From Paenibacillus sp. V4I3 (GTDB taxonomy: Bacteria > Bacillota > Bacilli > Paenibacillales > NBRC-103111), in contig NZ_JAUSZA010000001.1 in assembly GCF_030817215.1 (NCBI RefSeq), positions 1 to 64,000 on the forward strand: a DNA stretch of 64,000 nucleotides, given 5' to 3'. Shown piece after piece: positions 33,494-41,164 of the stretch. The position numbers were made by a program, and so were the translations under genes. Under the pieces are notes generated by a model. The model did no database searches, was not told the origin of the DNA, and worked only from the letters and a program-made list of their open reading frames with translations. Every line of letters starts with the position of its first letter. Position 1 is the first letter of the stretch.

Positions 33494-34729
33494 TTAAGTT
33501 GCAGCTCGTCTGCCTGTTATGATCTTCTGCAGCCATGTTACTTGTCGTAAACTCACCTTCCTTGGCAGCTTATAGTAGTCAATGAATTTTCGAGAAACCG
33601 CCCTAACCTCCTCATGCATGGCGTGGGTCGGCACGAACATGTCCAACAGTTTGCCTTGATTACAACGGGAAAGCGCATCAGCATGCCGAGATACTTGACC
33701 AATCAGATGCAGCTGTGTTTCCTTGCGAATATCTTTAATCGTGAACTCACTATGCTTGGCATGTCGATCCGTTTGAACAGCCATTAACTCAAAGCCATCC
33801 GGCTGAAGACCAAAAACAGCGCCAACCTGCCTAATCCACCTCGAAAAATCCTCTTGAAAATGGGCGATATCCGCTGTCGTTACCACAATTTTGCTATCCG
33901 CTTCTAGCAATCCACAAACCGTCGCCGCATTGTCCCAATAAGCGCTTACTTCTATGATGCATACATCAAAAGTGCTTCGTGCCACACGCAATAAATGAAT
34001 AATCTCCGATGGCGTAAAAAACTCCGCCTGCTCTCGAAGCATATTCCCATACAGGATATGCAGCCCATGTGCCTCTTTCAGTTTATCGCAAACCTGCTGC
34101 AGCCTTTCCGGTGTAAGACTTTGCGCCTTTAGCTCCGCTCTCAGACCATCCAACGTAAAAACATGTTCATCTCGACCTAAATAACGATGAAGTTTAGAGC
34201 TTTTTAGATTGAGACACAAATATCCGACTTTCATTGATGTCTCTAAGGCTAGCGCGTGTGCTACACCAAATGAAGCTAACGTCGTACCTATGTTTGGCGT
34301 AGAGCCAATGAAAGTAATTAATTTTCCTAACGATTTTTGATTCGTATGGTCTACCCCGGAACCATCAACCCAGGCCCGAATGTCGTCAGCAATAACAGCT
34401 GTGCTGCGCCCTGGCTGAACATAATCAAGCTTCATCAGCTTGCACATTTTCAAATATTTCTCATTTATGGAAGCATCGTGATAGTTCGAGAGCAGAACAA
34501 TGATTTTTAAACCTGCGTACTGAAGTTGTAACTCCTCAAGAAACTCTTCAAGATCCCCAAAATCCATCTCCCGATCCGAAATAATCGTATGCGAATAAGG
34601 CATTTCCGTTAATTTACCACGTAAATCATCCGCAGCCGAGCAGATCATCCAGTCTAATGGCTTCGAATAAACCACATTCGTAATCTCATCAATTAATCGT
34701 TGATCCGTCGATAGCAGTCCTATATGCAA
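33494..34729 (-). CDS. tadZ: TadZ/CpaE-like ParA-type protein
   Basis: 411 residues from a TTG 8 bases after AAGGAGG. Residues 1-120 resemble an atypical receiver domain (LEEFLEELQLQYAGLKIIVL). From residue 140 a MinD/ParA fold follows (LGKLITFIGSTPNIGTTLAS), but the P-loop lacks the usual Lys, so ATP binding may be altered, as reported for some TadZ. TadZ localises the Tad machine. About 70 bp separates it from cpaB; the spacer holds three degenerate direct repeats of a TATGAGATxx...GAAAGG type unit. Confidence 0.75.
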   Translation of the reverse strand: MHIGLLSTDQRLIDEITNVVYSKPLDWMICSAADDLRGKLTEMPYSHTIISDREMDFGDLEEFLEELQLQYAGLKIIVLLSNYHDASINEKYLKMCKLMKLDYVQPGRSTAVIADDIRAWVDGSGVDHTNQKSLGKLITFIGSTPNIGTTLASFGVAHALALETSMKVGYLCLNLKSSKLHRYLGRDEHVFTLDGLRAELKAQSLTPERLQQVCDKLKEAHGLHILYGNMLREQAEFFTPSEIIHLLRVARSTFDVCIIEVSAYWDNAATVCGLLEADSKIVVTTADIAHFQEDFSRWIRQVGAVFGLQPDGFELMAVQTDRHAKHSEFTIKDIRKETQLHLIGQVSRHADALSRCNQGKLLDMFVPTHAMHEEVRAVSRKFIDYYKLPRKVSLRQVTWLQKIITGRRAAT

Positions 34730-34799
34730 ATCTCATACCTCCTTTCATTCCTCGCCGATCTCATACACCTTTCATTCTTCTGCCAACCTGATACCCATT

Positions 34800-35507
34800 T
34801 CACTCCCCAGTCAAAATAGAAGAGGAACTGAACGCGATGACTAACCTCGCTTTCTTCGAGCTGCATAATTGATCAATCTGAAGCCACTCACTCTCTGCTA
34901 AATTTAAGTTGATTTGGTCGATAGCGCCGTTCGCTTCCAATCGGGAAGCATACATCTTTTCCTTATCGCCTTCCACCTTGGATAGCAGATTAGAACTCTT
35001 CGGGTTGTCCACCTCCACATTCGCCGAGGACTTCACGGAAGCAACCGTAATTTCCTTCTCATCAAAAAGCCTGCGCGAGCTGCCATCAGCCCCCGACACG
35101 TAAATACGCACCCGATCCCCGGCACGAATACCATTTGAAACCGACAACAAATATTCCTTGGGAATTTGAAAAGTAGCCTGCTGCTCATTGGGAAGCAAAT
35201 GATAAAGATTCACCTTCCATTTCAAAATAGGCTCCTGCTTACCAAGCGGTATCAACGTCTCCTGCCCAACCACCTCCGTCAGTTTCGTCATCATTCCTTC
35301 TGTGTAACTGCCCTTCTGAACAGCTCTAAATTCCACCATATCCTCACGAATCAAGACACCGGCCCGAATAAAATCCTTCGGAACCACAACCTGAACAGTC
35401 TGCTGCAGCTCGACCTGGTTCACTTGCATGACATACACCCCATACACAAGCACCCCCGCCATAACCGCAGCAACCAAACTAATAAGCAGGCTTCTCCTGC
35501 GATTCAA
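34800..35507 (-). CDS. cpaB: CpaB/RcpC-like SAF-domain protein
   Basis: About 235 residues from TTG 35507, preceded by GGGGGTGAGG; the longer reading to 35585 would translate the leader terminator and is rejected. N-terminal membrane anchor (SLLISLVAAVMAGVLVYGVY), then a SAF domain (VPKDFIRAGVLIREDMVEFR) and a beta-rich domain (RVRIYVSGADGSS). In Gram-negatives CpaB links pilus and secretin; in Bacillota it probably binds peptidoglycan. First gene of the operon. Confidence 0.82.
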   Translation of the reverse strand: MNRRRSLLISLVAAVMAGVLVYGVYVMQVNQVELQQTVQVVVPKDFIRAGVLIREDMVEFRAVQKGSYTEGMMTKLTEVVGQETLIPLGKQEPILKWKVNLYHLLPNEQQATFQIPKEYLLSVSNGIRAGDRVRIYVSGADGSSRRLFDEKEITVASVKSSANVEVDNPKSSNLLSKVEGDKEKMYASRLEANGAIDQINLNLAESEWLQIDQLCSSKKARLVIAFSSSSILTGE

Positions 35508-35534
35508 AACCTCACCCCCTTTTTCTCGCCAAAA

Positions 35535-35587
35535 CAAAAAAAACGCAAACCTCGGACATTCATCCGAAATTTGCGTTCTTCGCAAAT
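35535..35587 (-). promoter_or_regulatory. Attenuator-like leader with mutually exclusive hairpins
   Basis: On the minus-strand RNA, terminator hairpin AACGCAAATTTCGGA / TCCGAGGTTTGCGTT (35542-35577, six-base loop) is followed by eight U residues. Just upstream, ATTTGCG (35581-35587) can pair with CGCAAAT (35569-35575) over a five-base loop, using the 5' arm of the terminator. So formation of one hairpin excludes the other. The SD and TTG start of cpaB lie 28-37 nt downstream. Confidence 0.7.
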
Positions 35588-35626
35588 CAAAACATTCTTG
35601 ATATAAAGTTCAAAATCTACAACCTA

Positions 35627-35655
35627 AAAGTATCACATAAACTTCCAATTTTCAA
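35627..35655 (-). promoter_or_regulatory. Probable sigma-A promoter of the Tad operon
   Basis: TTGAAA (35650-35655), a 17-bp spacer and TACTTT (35627-35632) on the minus strand. It would give a leader of about 110 nt that includes the attenuator. The 35660-35920 stretch upstream contains no supported gene. Confidence 0.55.
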
Positions 35656-35920
35656 CATATATTTACAAGCTATGGAGATTAGGGCAATACATCCATTTCA
35701 CAAGCCAATATCTGGTCACTATCCCTTAGACTCAGGAACTCTAAGTTTTAACTCTTCTATGCCACGGTTTCCATCATTCTACTTTTGTAGATACCACAGA
35801 AAAAGCCTCTATCAAACATATGAAGGAGTCGGCTTACAATCTCTAACATCTGAGGTGACATCTTCGACCTTCCAAGTTTTCTGAGTAAAGGGGATAGCGA
35901 TCCATATCATGCAAAGCCGA

Positions 35921-36880
35921 TTATTGCACTTCCGTAAGCGTAGGGAGCGCAGGAATCGCTCCCCTGCGCGTCGTCGTAATTGCGCCTACGCGGTTGGCGA
36001 AGGCGAATACCTGTTGGGCGGCTCCTGTTTCAGCGAGCACGTCGACGATGTTAGCTGGCGTAGCGCCAAGCGATACCAGCTGATAGAGCATGCCGCCGAC
36101 AAAACTATCGCCGGCGCCAGTCGTGTCCACGGCTGCCACAGGCGTGCCGGGGATAACGACATCCTGCCGTGCGGTCACGACACGGCAGCCCCCAGGACCT
36201 AAAGTGATGATAATCACTTTAGGTCCGCGCTGCAGCAGCTGCTGCGCACCTGTGGTCGCGTCCACGCCGAGGAGGAATTCGACTTCCTCCTCGCTGACTT
36301 TGACCACATCCGCAAGCGGAAGCTGCGCCAGGATTTCTGCCCGAGCCGCGTCAGCGCTCGGCCACAGTGCAAGGCGTACATTGGGGTCGTACGACACCAA
36401 TGCGCCAAAATCTCTCGCTCGGCGCGCTGCGTCCAGCGTCGCGGTACGGCAAGGCTCGGCGATCAGTGATACCGAGCCGAAATGATAGACCGCGGCGTCT
36501 TCCAGCCACTGCGCCTGGACTTCGTCCGCGCGCAGCAGCATGTCCGCCGCCGGGTCGCGGAAAAACAAGAAGTCGCGCTCACCATCTGCGCGCAGTGAAA
36601 CAAACGCCAGACCGGTCTTCGCCTCATCGGTCTGCACAACTGCCGTATGCACGCCAACTTCGTCTAGCGTGCGCACCAAAAAATCGCCGAATGGGTCACG
36701 GCCGATTTTACCGATAAACCTTGCGTCGCCGCCCAGCTTGGCGACCGCCGCAGAAACATTGGCCGGCGCTCCGCCCGCCGCCCGCTGGAAGCTTGTAACG
36801 TCAGCCAACGCTTGCCCGTTCACCTCCGGTACGAAATCAATCAAAAGCTCACCCAAACATACGATATACGTTTTACCCAT
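35921..36880 (-). CDS. scrK: PfkB-family fructokinase
   Basis: 319 residues. Hallmarks: GELLIDFVPE at the start, GGAPANVSAAVAKLGGDARF (first PfkB signature) and DTTGAGDSFVGGML with the catalytic Asp (second signature). Phosphorylates fructose at C6 in the cytoplasm, feeding glycolysis. Seven bases after the TetR gene stop, so probably transcribed with pip-tetR. It may serve the fructan locus at 39-47 kb, where a ROK fructokinase is broken. GC content is visibly higher than in the flanks. Confidence 0.88.
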   Translation of the reverse strand: MGKTYIVCLGELLIDFVPEVNGQALADVTSFQRAAGGAPANVSAAVAKLGGDARFIGKIGRDPFGDFLVRTLDEVGVHTAVVQTDEAKTGLAFVSLRADGERDFLFFRDPAADMLLRADEVQAQWLEDAAVYHFGSVSLIAEPCRTATLDAARRARDFGALVSYDPNVRLALWPSADAARAEILAQLPLADVVKVSEEEVEFLLGVDATTGAQQLLQRGPKVIIITLGPGGCRVVTARQDVVIPGTPVAAVDTTGAGDSFVGGMLYQLVSLGATPANIVDVLAETGAAQQVFAFANRVGAITTTRRGAIPALPTLTEVQ

Positions 36881-36887
36881 TTTTCCA

Positions 36888-37484
36888 TCAATCCCCTTTA
36901 TTTTGATATCCTAATGCATTCATTACATAAGTGGTTGTTTGCGCAATTAACGTCTGCGTATCCGGCCGATCCTCCGTAAACATAAGCTCAAAAAACTCCC
37001 TCTGCTTATAAAAAAACATCGAGCCAAGCACAAACATAAGCGTGCTATCCAAGGATTCAAAATGAAAAATCCCATCCTGCCTGCCTTTCTCTAGTAAATC
37101 CCTTACCTTTTTCCATAATGGATACACGAGTTCTCTCATTTTCTCCACACGTGGAGTAATCGTAATTATCTCCATTTGAATAAGAGTAATCATTTGAGGA
37201 TCAGCACTTCTGATCTCTATAACACCCTGAATAATCGTCCGGATACCTACAATGGGATCCTCAATGGCAAAAAAATCAATTAACTTGTTCTTCGGAAAAA
37301 ACTGATTAAATATCTCATAGAAAACGCTCTCTTTTCCGCCAAAATAATAGGAAACCAGAGCCACATTGGCCCCGGCCTCCTCGCATATTTGACGAACACT
37401 TGTCGCATCATAACCATGCTTCGCAAACAGCTTCTTTGCTGCCAAAAGAATTTTCATTTTCATATCTAATTCTGGTTCAGCCAT
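36888..37484 (-). CDS. TetR-family transcriptional repressor
   Basis: 198 residues. N-terminal HTH (KILLAAKKLFAKHGYDATSV then RQICEEAGANVALVSYYFGG) and a variable C-terminal ligand/dimer domain. AGGAGGG precedes the ATG. Lies 27 bp after the YhgE/Pip gene and most likely represses it: twin TTAAAC-N4-GTTTAA operators cover the promoter region at 38694-38726. Confidence 0.92.
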   Translation of the reverse strand: MAEPELDMKMKILLAAKKLFAKHGYDATSVRQICEEAGANVALVSYYFGGKESVFYEIFNQFFPKNKLIDFFAIEDPIVGIRTIIQGVIEIRSADPQMITLIQMEIITITPRVEKMRELVYPLWKKVRDLLEKGRQDGIFHFESLDSTLMFVLGSMFFYKQREFFELMFTEDRPDTQTLIAQTTTYVMNALGYQNKGD

Positions 37485-37511
37485 TTTATCAACGCCCTCC
37501 TCGTACTTGAG

Positions 37512-38675
37512 CTAAGCGGTTTGTGGACGTTGTTCCATGGCAGGCACTGCCTTTGCCTTTTTCGCAGATACAACCAAGATATCGATTACTAGTGCAACTG
37601 CGGCAATAAGAAACAAGAAACCGGCTTCCTTTGTAACACCTGGCCCACCAAACAAGATATTCATTAACCCATTCACTGCATAGGTAGCTGGGAAAGCATT
37701 ACTGATTGTATGATAAAAATGCGACAAAAGCTCCCTTGGAACAATGGCACCCGAGGACACCAATTGCAAGGACAACATCGCGATGTTAAATAGCATACCT
37801 GCGTTCCCAAACAATGTCAAAAACATTTGAGCGACGAGCGCAAAGGTGAGTAAGAATAAGGTTTCGAAAGCCCAAAGGGATAAAAAGCCTTTCTCCACAT
37901 GCCCGCCCAAGGCAATGACCATCGTTGCACTGATCAGTCCCACAACAACAACGGCAATAATAGTCACAACGATACGCGCGGTCATTTTGCCCATCTTATT
38001 AACAGATGCACCCAGTATATTCGTAGATACATTAAAGTTCATTCCCATGATCATCGTACCCACAATAGAAGCAAGCACTAGCATCATAGGAAGCATCTGA
38101 TTTGGCATATCCTTTACTTTATTGGTGCTTTGAATGTCCGAGGTCACCTTAGTTGCGAGTCCTTGAGCTATTTGCCCTGCTTGCTCAGCTGGTAATTTCG
38201 GATTCATCTGTGTTAGAACTGCAGATGCCCCAGCTGCTACTGCCTCTTTGTTCACAGACGCCGTGACATTCCCGGCTACCGCTTGCATCACGGACTTCGT
38301 CATAGAAGGATTAGACTCATTAATTGTATAAGTAATAGGTACCGTCTGTCCTGGTGTTTGAAGCTGTTTAGAGAAATCAGCCGAGATATGCATAACCATC
38401 TGAACTTGACGATCATTTAACAGATTTTGTGCTTGTTCATTAGTAGTCACTAACTCCGTTTGAAACGGAAGATTGCCTTGCAGGTTCTGAACAATTTTGC
38501 TCCCCAAACCTTGATCTTCATTGACGATCGCGATCTTTAATTGGCTCGTATTATCGGTTACTCCCTTATAACCCGTCATCCAAATCAAACTAAACAACAA
38601 CTGAAACGTAATGGCTGTGATAATCCCGACCTTCGTCGTTGCTTGTTTTAGAAATGCACCTAATGCGTGTTTCAT
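37512..38675 (-). CDS. YhgE/Pip-type ABC-2 membrane protein
   Basis: About 387 residues from ATG 38675, seven bases after GAGGAG. One N-terminal helix, a large extracytoplasmic domain (about 40-190, NEDQGLGSKIVQNLQGNLPF) and five or six C-terminal helices (LPMMLVLASIVGTMIMGMNF ...), the YhgE/phage-infection-protein architecture. Members act as export or envelope-stress permeases, frequently under a local TetR repressor as here. Confidence 0.85.
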   Translation of the reverse strand: MKHALGAFLKQATTKVGIITAITFQLLFSLIWMTGYKGVTDNTSQLKIAIVNEDQGLGSKIVQNLQGNLPFQTELVTTNEQAQNLLNDRQVQMVMHISADFSKQLQTPGQTVPITYTINESNPSMTKSVMQAVAGNVTASVNKEAVAAGASAVLTQMNPKLPAEQAGQIAQGLATKVTSDIQSTNKVKDMPNQMLPMMLVLASIVGTMIMGMNFNVSTNILGASVNKMGKMTARIVVTIIAVVVVGLISATMVIALGGHVEKGFLSLWAFETLFLLTFALVAQMFLTLFGNAGMLFNIAMLSLQLVSSGAIVPRELLSHFYHTISNAFPATYAVNGLMNILFGGPGVTKEAGFLFLIAAVALVIDILVVSAKKAKAVPAMEQRPQTA

Positions 38676-38693
38676 ATTTACCACTCCTCTTTG

Positions 38694-38755
38694 TTAAACG
38701 ACCGTTTAAATTAAACGTTTGTTTAAATTATAGATTGGAGCTTAAAAGCTGTCAA
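38694..38755 (-). promoter_or_regulatory. Consensus promoter with twin TetR operators
   Basis: TTGACA (38750-38755), exactly 17 bp, TATAAT (38727-38732) on the minus strand. Immediately downstream are two perfect 6-4-6 palindromes TTAAAC-N4-GTTTAA at 38711-38726 and 38694-38709, with centres 17 bp apart. Their placement over the start site predicts tight repression of pip-tetR. Confidence 0.9.
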
Positions 38756-38809
38756 TACGTCTTTTTAACTACTGTACCTCCTGTGTCCAAGGATTTTTTT
38801 ATGGAAAAG

Positions 38810-38868
38810 ACAGATAGAGGCTCACAGTACCTTTCTTCTGAACTCCGTCAATTACAAGACCATTTAAC
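38810..38868 (+). pseudogene. IS3-family transposase (OrfB) relic
   Basis: About 18 codons read TDRGSQYLSSELRQLQ, the conserved second-Asp segment of the IS3/IS150 integrase core (DRGSQY). Nothing else of the transposase is present. The rest of 38756-39026 has no gene; a CTGCCA...TGGCAG inverted pair near 38904-38954 could be part of the same relic. Confidence 0.5.
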
Positions 38869-39026
38869 CATCGTAGTTTTATAATCCTAGAAGACCTCAT
38901 TCTGCCATTGTCATGCTTTCTCCAAACTTAAAAGAAGACATTTTCTGGCAGTCTTCCTAAAGAAACATTCCTTTTTTCTGTCTACTTTATTGGCATTTAT
39001 CCAAATATGGGAACCACTATAAAAAG

Positions 39027-39059
39027 AGGCACTTCCATCGCTAGGAAGCACCCAAAAAA
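39027..39059 (-). terminator. Terminator after the inulin fructotransferase gene
   Basis: On the minus strand GGGTGCTTCC pairs with GGAAGTGCCTC (two G-U pairs), loop TAGCGAT, followed by TTTTTA. About 90 bp downstream of the stop. Confidence 0.6.
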
Positions 39060-39149
39060 ATTAAATGACAAACGAAATAATTCAAGTGTCCGACTTGCAA
39101 TTGAAACTTTGGAACAAAACTACCACAAAAACATAGTTGAATATATTAT

Positions 39150-40493
39150 TTATGCTCCTGGCGTTGGAGTGGCTCTGAATGCATTTACAGTCTTGTCCAT
39201 AACAACCTGTGCATCACTTCCCGAATCAAGAATCGTATTTTGAAGCGATTCTTTTTCTACCAATACTGTTGTTACGGTAAGCGGCTCTGATGCTTCGGTA
39301 GTCAACAAAGCGTCTACTTGCGCAGAGAAACAAGAATCACTTATCTTGGCATGAACCTCCGTGGCAACAACATGATTATTAGAAATATAATTTCCATTAC
39401 CCGAAACAATACGTATGATTACAGGTGTTGCACCTACCGGCTTAATGTTCTGAGTATTAATTCCTTCAGAAAAGTGATTAGCAATTACAGAATTATTATT
39501 GCCACTGATATAGAGGAGACCATACAAATCATCTAAACCATTGTCTATTCCCAGAAAAGGAGTCCAAGGTTCATGGTCACGTAAAAAGTGATTTGAAGAA
39601 ACCAAGTTTTCCGAACAATTTTCCCTGAATACCACCATTCCTGGATAAAATGAATGAAGTCTATTATTTGTGATACTGGAACGTGTCACACCATCAAAAT
39701 GGATACTGCTCGCACCTCGTGGAAAAACATTATTCGCTGTAATCAAAAGTCCACCAAAATTTTGAGCGTAAATTGAATATCCTTTAAAACCGGCTCCTAT
39801 CAAGTTATCGGTTATTTTTGAAGCCTGTCCCCAACCTCGTAGTTCTATACAGTTACCACATTCAGCTATGAAATTATCATGTATAGTCAGTGCATCTGCA
39901 TGATAAATAGTAATTCCATGCTCTAAATACACAAACCCCATGCCTGTAATCCGAAATGAGTCACAAGCACTTGCAACATAAATACCCGTTTTCCCGTTAG
40001 TGTATGTGTTTTCCGGATTTGTTTCTCCTGAACCATCTTCAATAAAATGCAAACCATCAATACAAAAGTCAGAAAACTCTACCGAACTTATTCGGGGATT
40101 TCCACTTCGTTCAACATAAAATGCAGCTCCTTTATATTCCTCGTCATTTACTTCTAGGGGAATATCTACGAGTATGCGACTTCCTCCCGGCCACAATTCA
40201 TGCAAATCCGCCCATTCATTCTCAGAAGTATTAAAACGAATACTCGAAGATGTAAACCCGTGTCCAGAACCCATAATTTTAAGATAACTGATGTCTATAA
40301 CTACTTGACTGCCAAGATGATAATCTCCCGGTGGAATATAGATAACCGCACCCGGCTTTCCGCCTTTATTCACATCAGTGTCCGTTTGCCTACTTTTAAT
40401 ATCTGCTATAATGCTATTGATTACCTCACCAATATCCTCATACGGATTACCGACAGGCCACTCTGTTACGTCGTAATAATTTTTACTAGCCAT
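39150..40493 (-). CDS. Inulin fructotransferase (GH91-type, difructose-anhydride-forming)
   Basis: 447 residues. Right-handed beta-helix protein with strong resemblance to bacterial inulin fructotransferases: an ITGMGFVYLEHGITI segment, then HDNFIAECGNCIEL holding Asp206 and Glu217, which keep the 11-residue spacing of the catalytic Asp233/Glu244 of the Bacillus enzyme, and FPGM/NGLDDLYGLLYISGNN later on. The family cuts terminal difructose units from inulin and cyclises them to DFA I or DFA III; which product is not decidable. A clear AGGAG precedes the ATG, and there is no signal peptide, unlike the secreted enzymes known. Last gene of the fructan operon. Confidence 0.86.
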   Translation of the reverse strand: MASKNYYDVTEWPVGNPYEDIGEVINSIIADIKSRQTDTDVNKGGKPGAVIYIPPGDYHLGSQVVIDISYLKIMGSGHGFTSSSIRFNTSENEWADLHELWPGGSRILVDIPLEVNDEEYKGAAFYVERSGNPRISSVEFSDFCIDGLHFIEDGSGETNPENTYTNGKTGIYVASACDSFRITGMGFVYLEHGITIYHADALTIHDNFIAECGNCIELRGWGQASKITDNLIGAGFKGYSIYAQNFGGLLITANNVFPRGASSIHFDGVTRSSITNNRLHSFYPGMVVFRENCSENLVSSNHFLRDHEPWTPFLGIDNGLDDLYGLLYISGNNNSVIANHFSEGINTQNIKPVGATPVIIRIVSGNGNYISNNHVVATEVHAKISDSCFSAQVDALLTTEASEPLTVTTVLVEKESLQNTILDSGSDAQVVMDKTVNAFRATPTPGA

Positions 40494-40734
40494 AAATAAA
40501 TTCTCCTATCAATTAAGTATGTTTGTTCATAAACTACTTTTTCCTTGATATAGCTGGAAGTAAAGCCTTACGAATTCGTGCTTTTCCTGCCTACGCAAAC
40601 TGCGCTTGCAGGGCCTAGCCGACGCTTACTTACGGCAGCTTCAAGATCCACGAATGAATGAACTATCCTTTAAGAACGCTTCGGTTTATTGGTCGATTCC
40701 GTAGACTCGGAAAGTTATAAATTCTTATATGGTC

Positions 40735-40783
40735 AAAAAGATCGCCAATATTCCTTGCCAAGAAGGCAGGATGAGGCGATTTT
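40735..40783 (-). terminator. Terminator after the ROK gene remnant
   Basis: AAAATCGCC and GGCGATCTTTT with an inner TGCC/GGCA stem form a two-tier hairpin with a U-run on the minus strand. The rest of 40494-40815 holds no gene; it has a short CTTCGGTTTATT duplication at about 40678 and 40810 and a GC-rich stretch (40590-40650) of unknown role. Confidence 0.65.
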
Positions 40784-40815
40784 CTTACTTTCACAGAAAC
40801 AATAGACCCTTCGGT

Positions 40816-41115
40816 TTATTCGTTAGATGTTTTCAACGCCTTCAAACCAAGCGCCAACGCCCCGCACAGTCCGGCATTATCCCCTAATCCCGGAGCGATA
40901 TTCGTAAGAATGGCTTCCGCACTAACGTATCCGTTTAAATTTCTCTGCACCTCGGTTCGTATCATCGGAAGCAGTTGCTTCTGTTGCATAACGCCTCCGC
41001 CCAAAGTGACCTTTTTTGGCGAAAGCATCAGGATTGCCGTTGTAACCGCCTGACCGATATAGAAGGCCTGTACAGCCCATGCCGGATGATCTGCAGGGAT
41101 TTCGCTTCCCTTCAT
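40816..41115 (-). pseudogene. ROK-family fructokinase, C-terminal fragment
   Basis: 99 residues matching only the last third of a ROK fructokinase of the GmuE/YdhR type: PADHPAWAVQAFYIGQAVTT, then SPKKVTLGGGVMQQKQLLPM and PGLGDNAGLCGALALGL. The N-terminal ATP-binding and catalytic part (DxGGT, ExDVNAA, zinc Cys-rich motif) is missing, and only 50 bp separates it from the GH32 gene. The deletion has removed about 190 codons, so the kinase is inactive. Confidence 0.85.
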
Positions 41116-41164
41116 GTTGCATCTTTTTTCAATCGTCGGCCCCTAACTGTTCCTATCCCTTCCT

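Noticed and set aside
35507..35655. c-di-GMP (GEMM) riboswitch before the Tad operon
   Set aside because: The leader is too short and lacks the conserved two-stem core; only a terminator/antiterminator pair is visible.
35672..35884. 70-codon plus-strand frame in the spacer before the fructokinase gene end
   Set aside because: No ribosome site, no domain pattern, and atypical composition.
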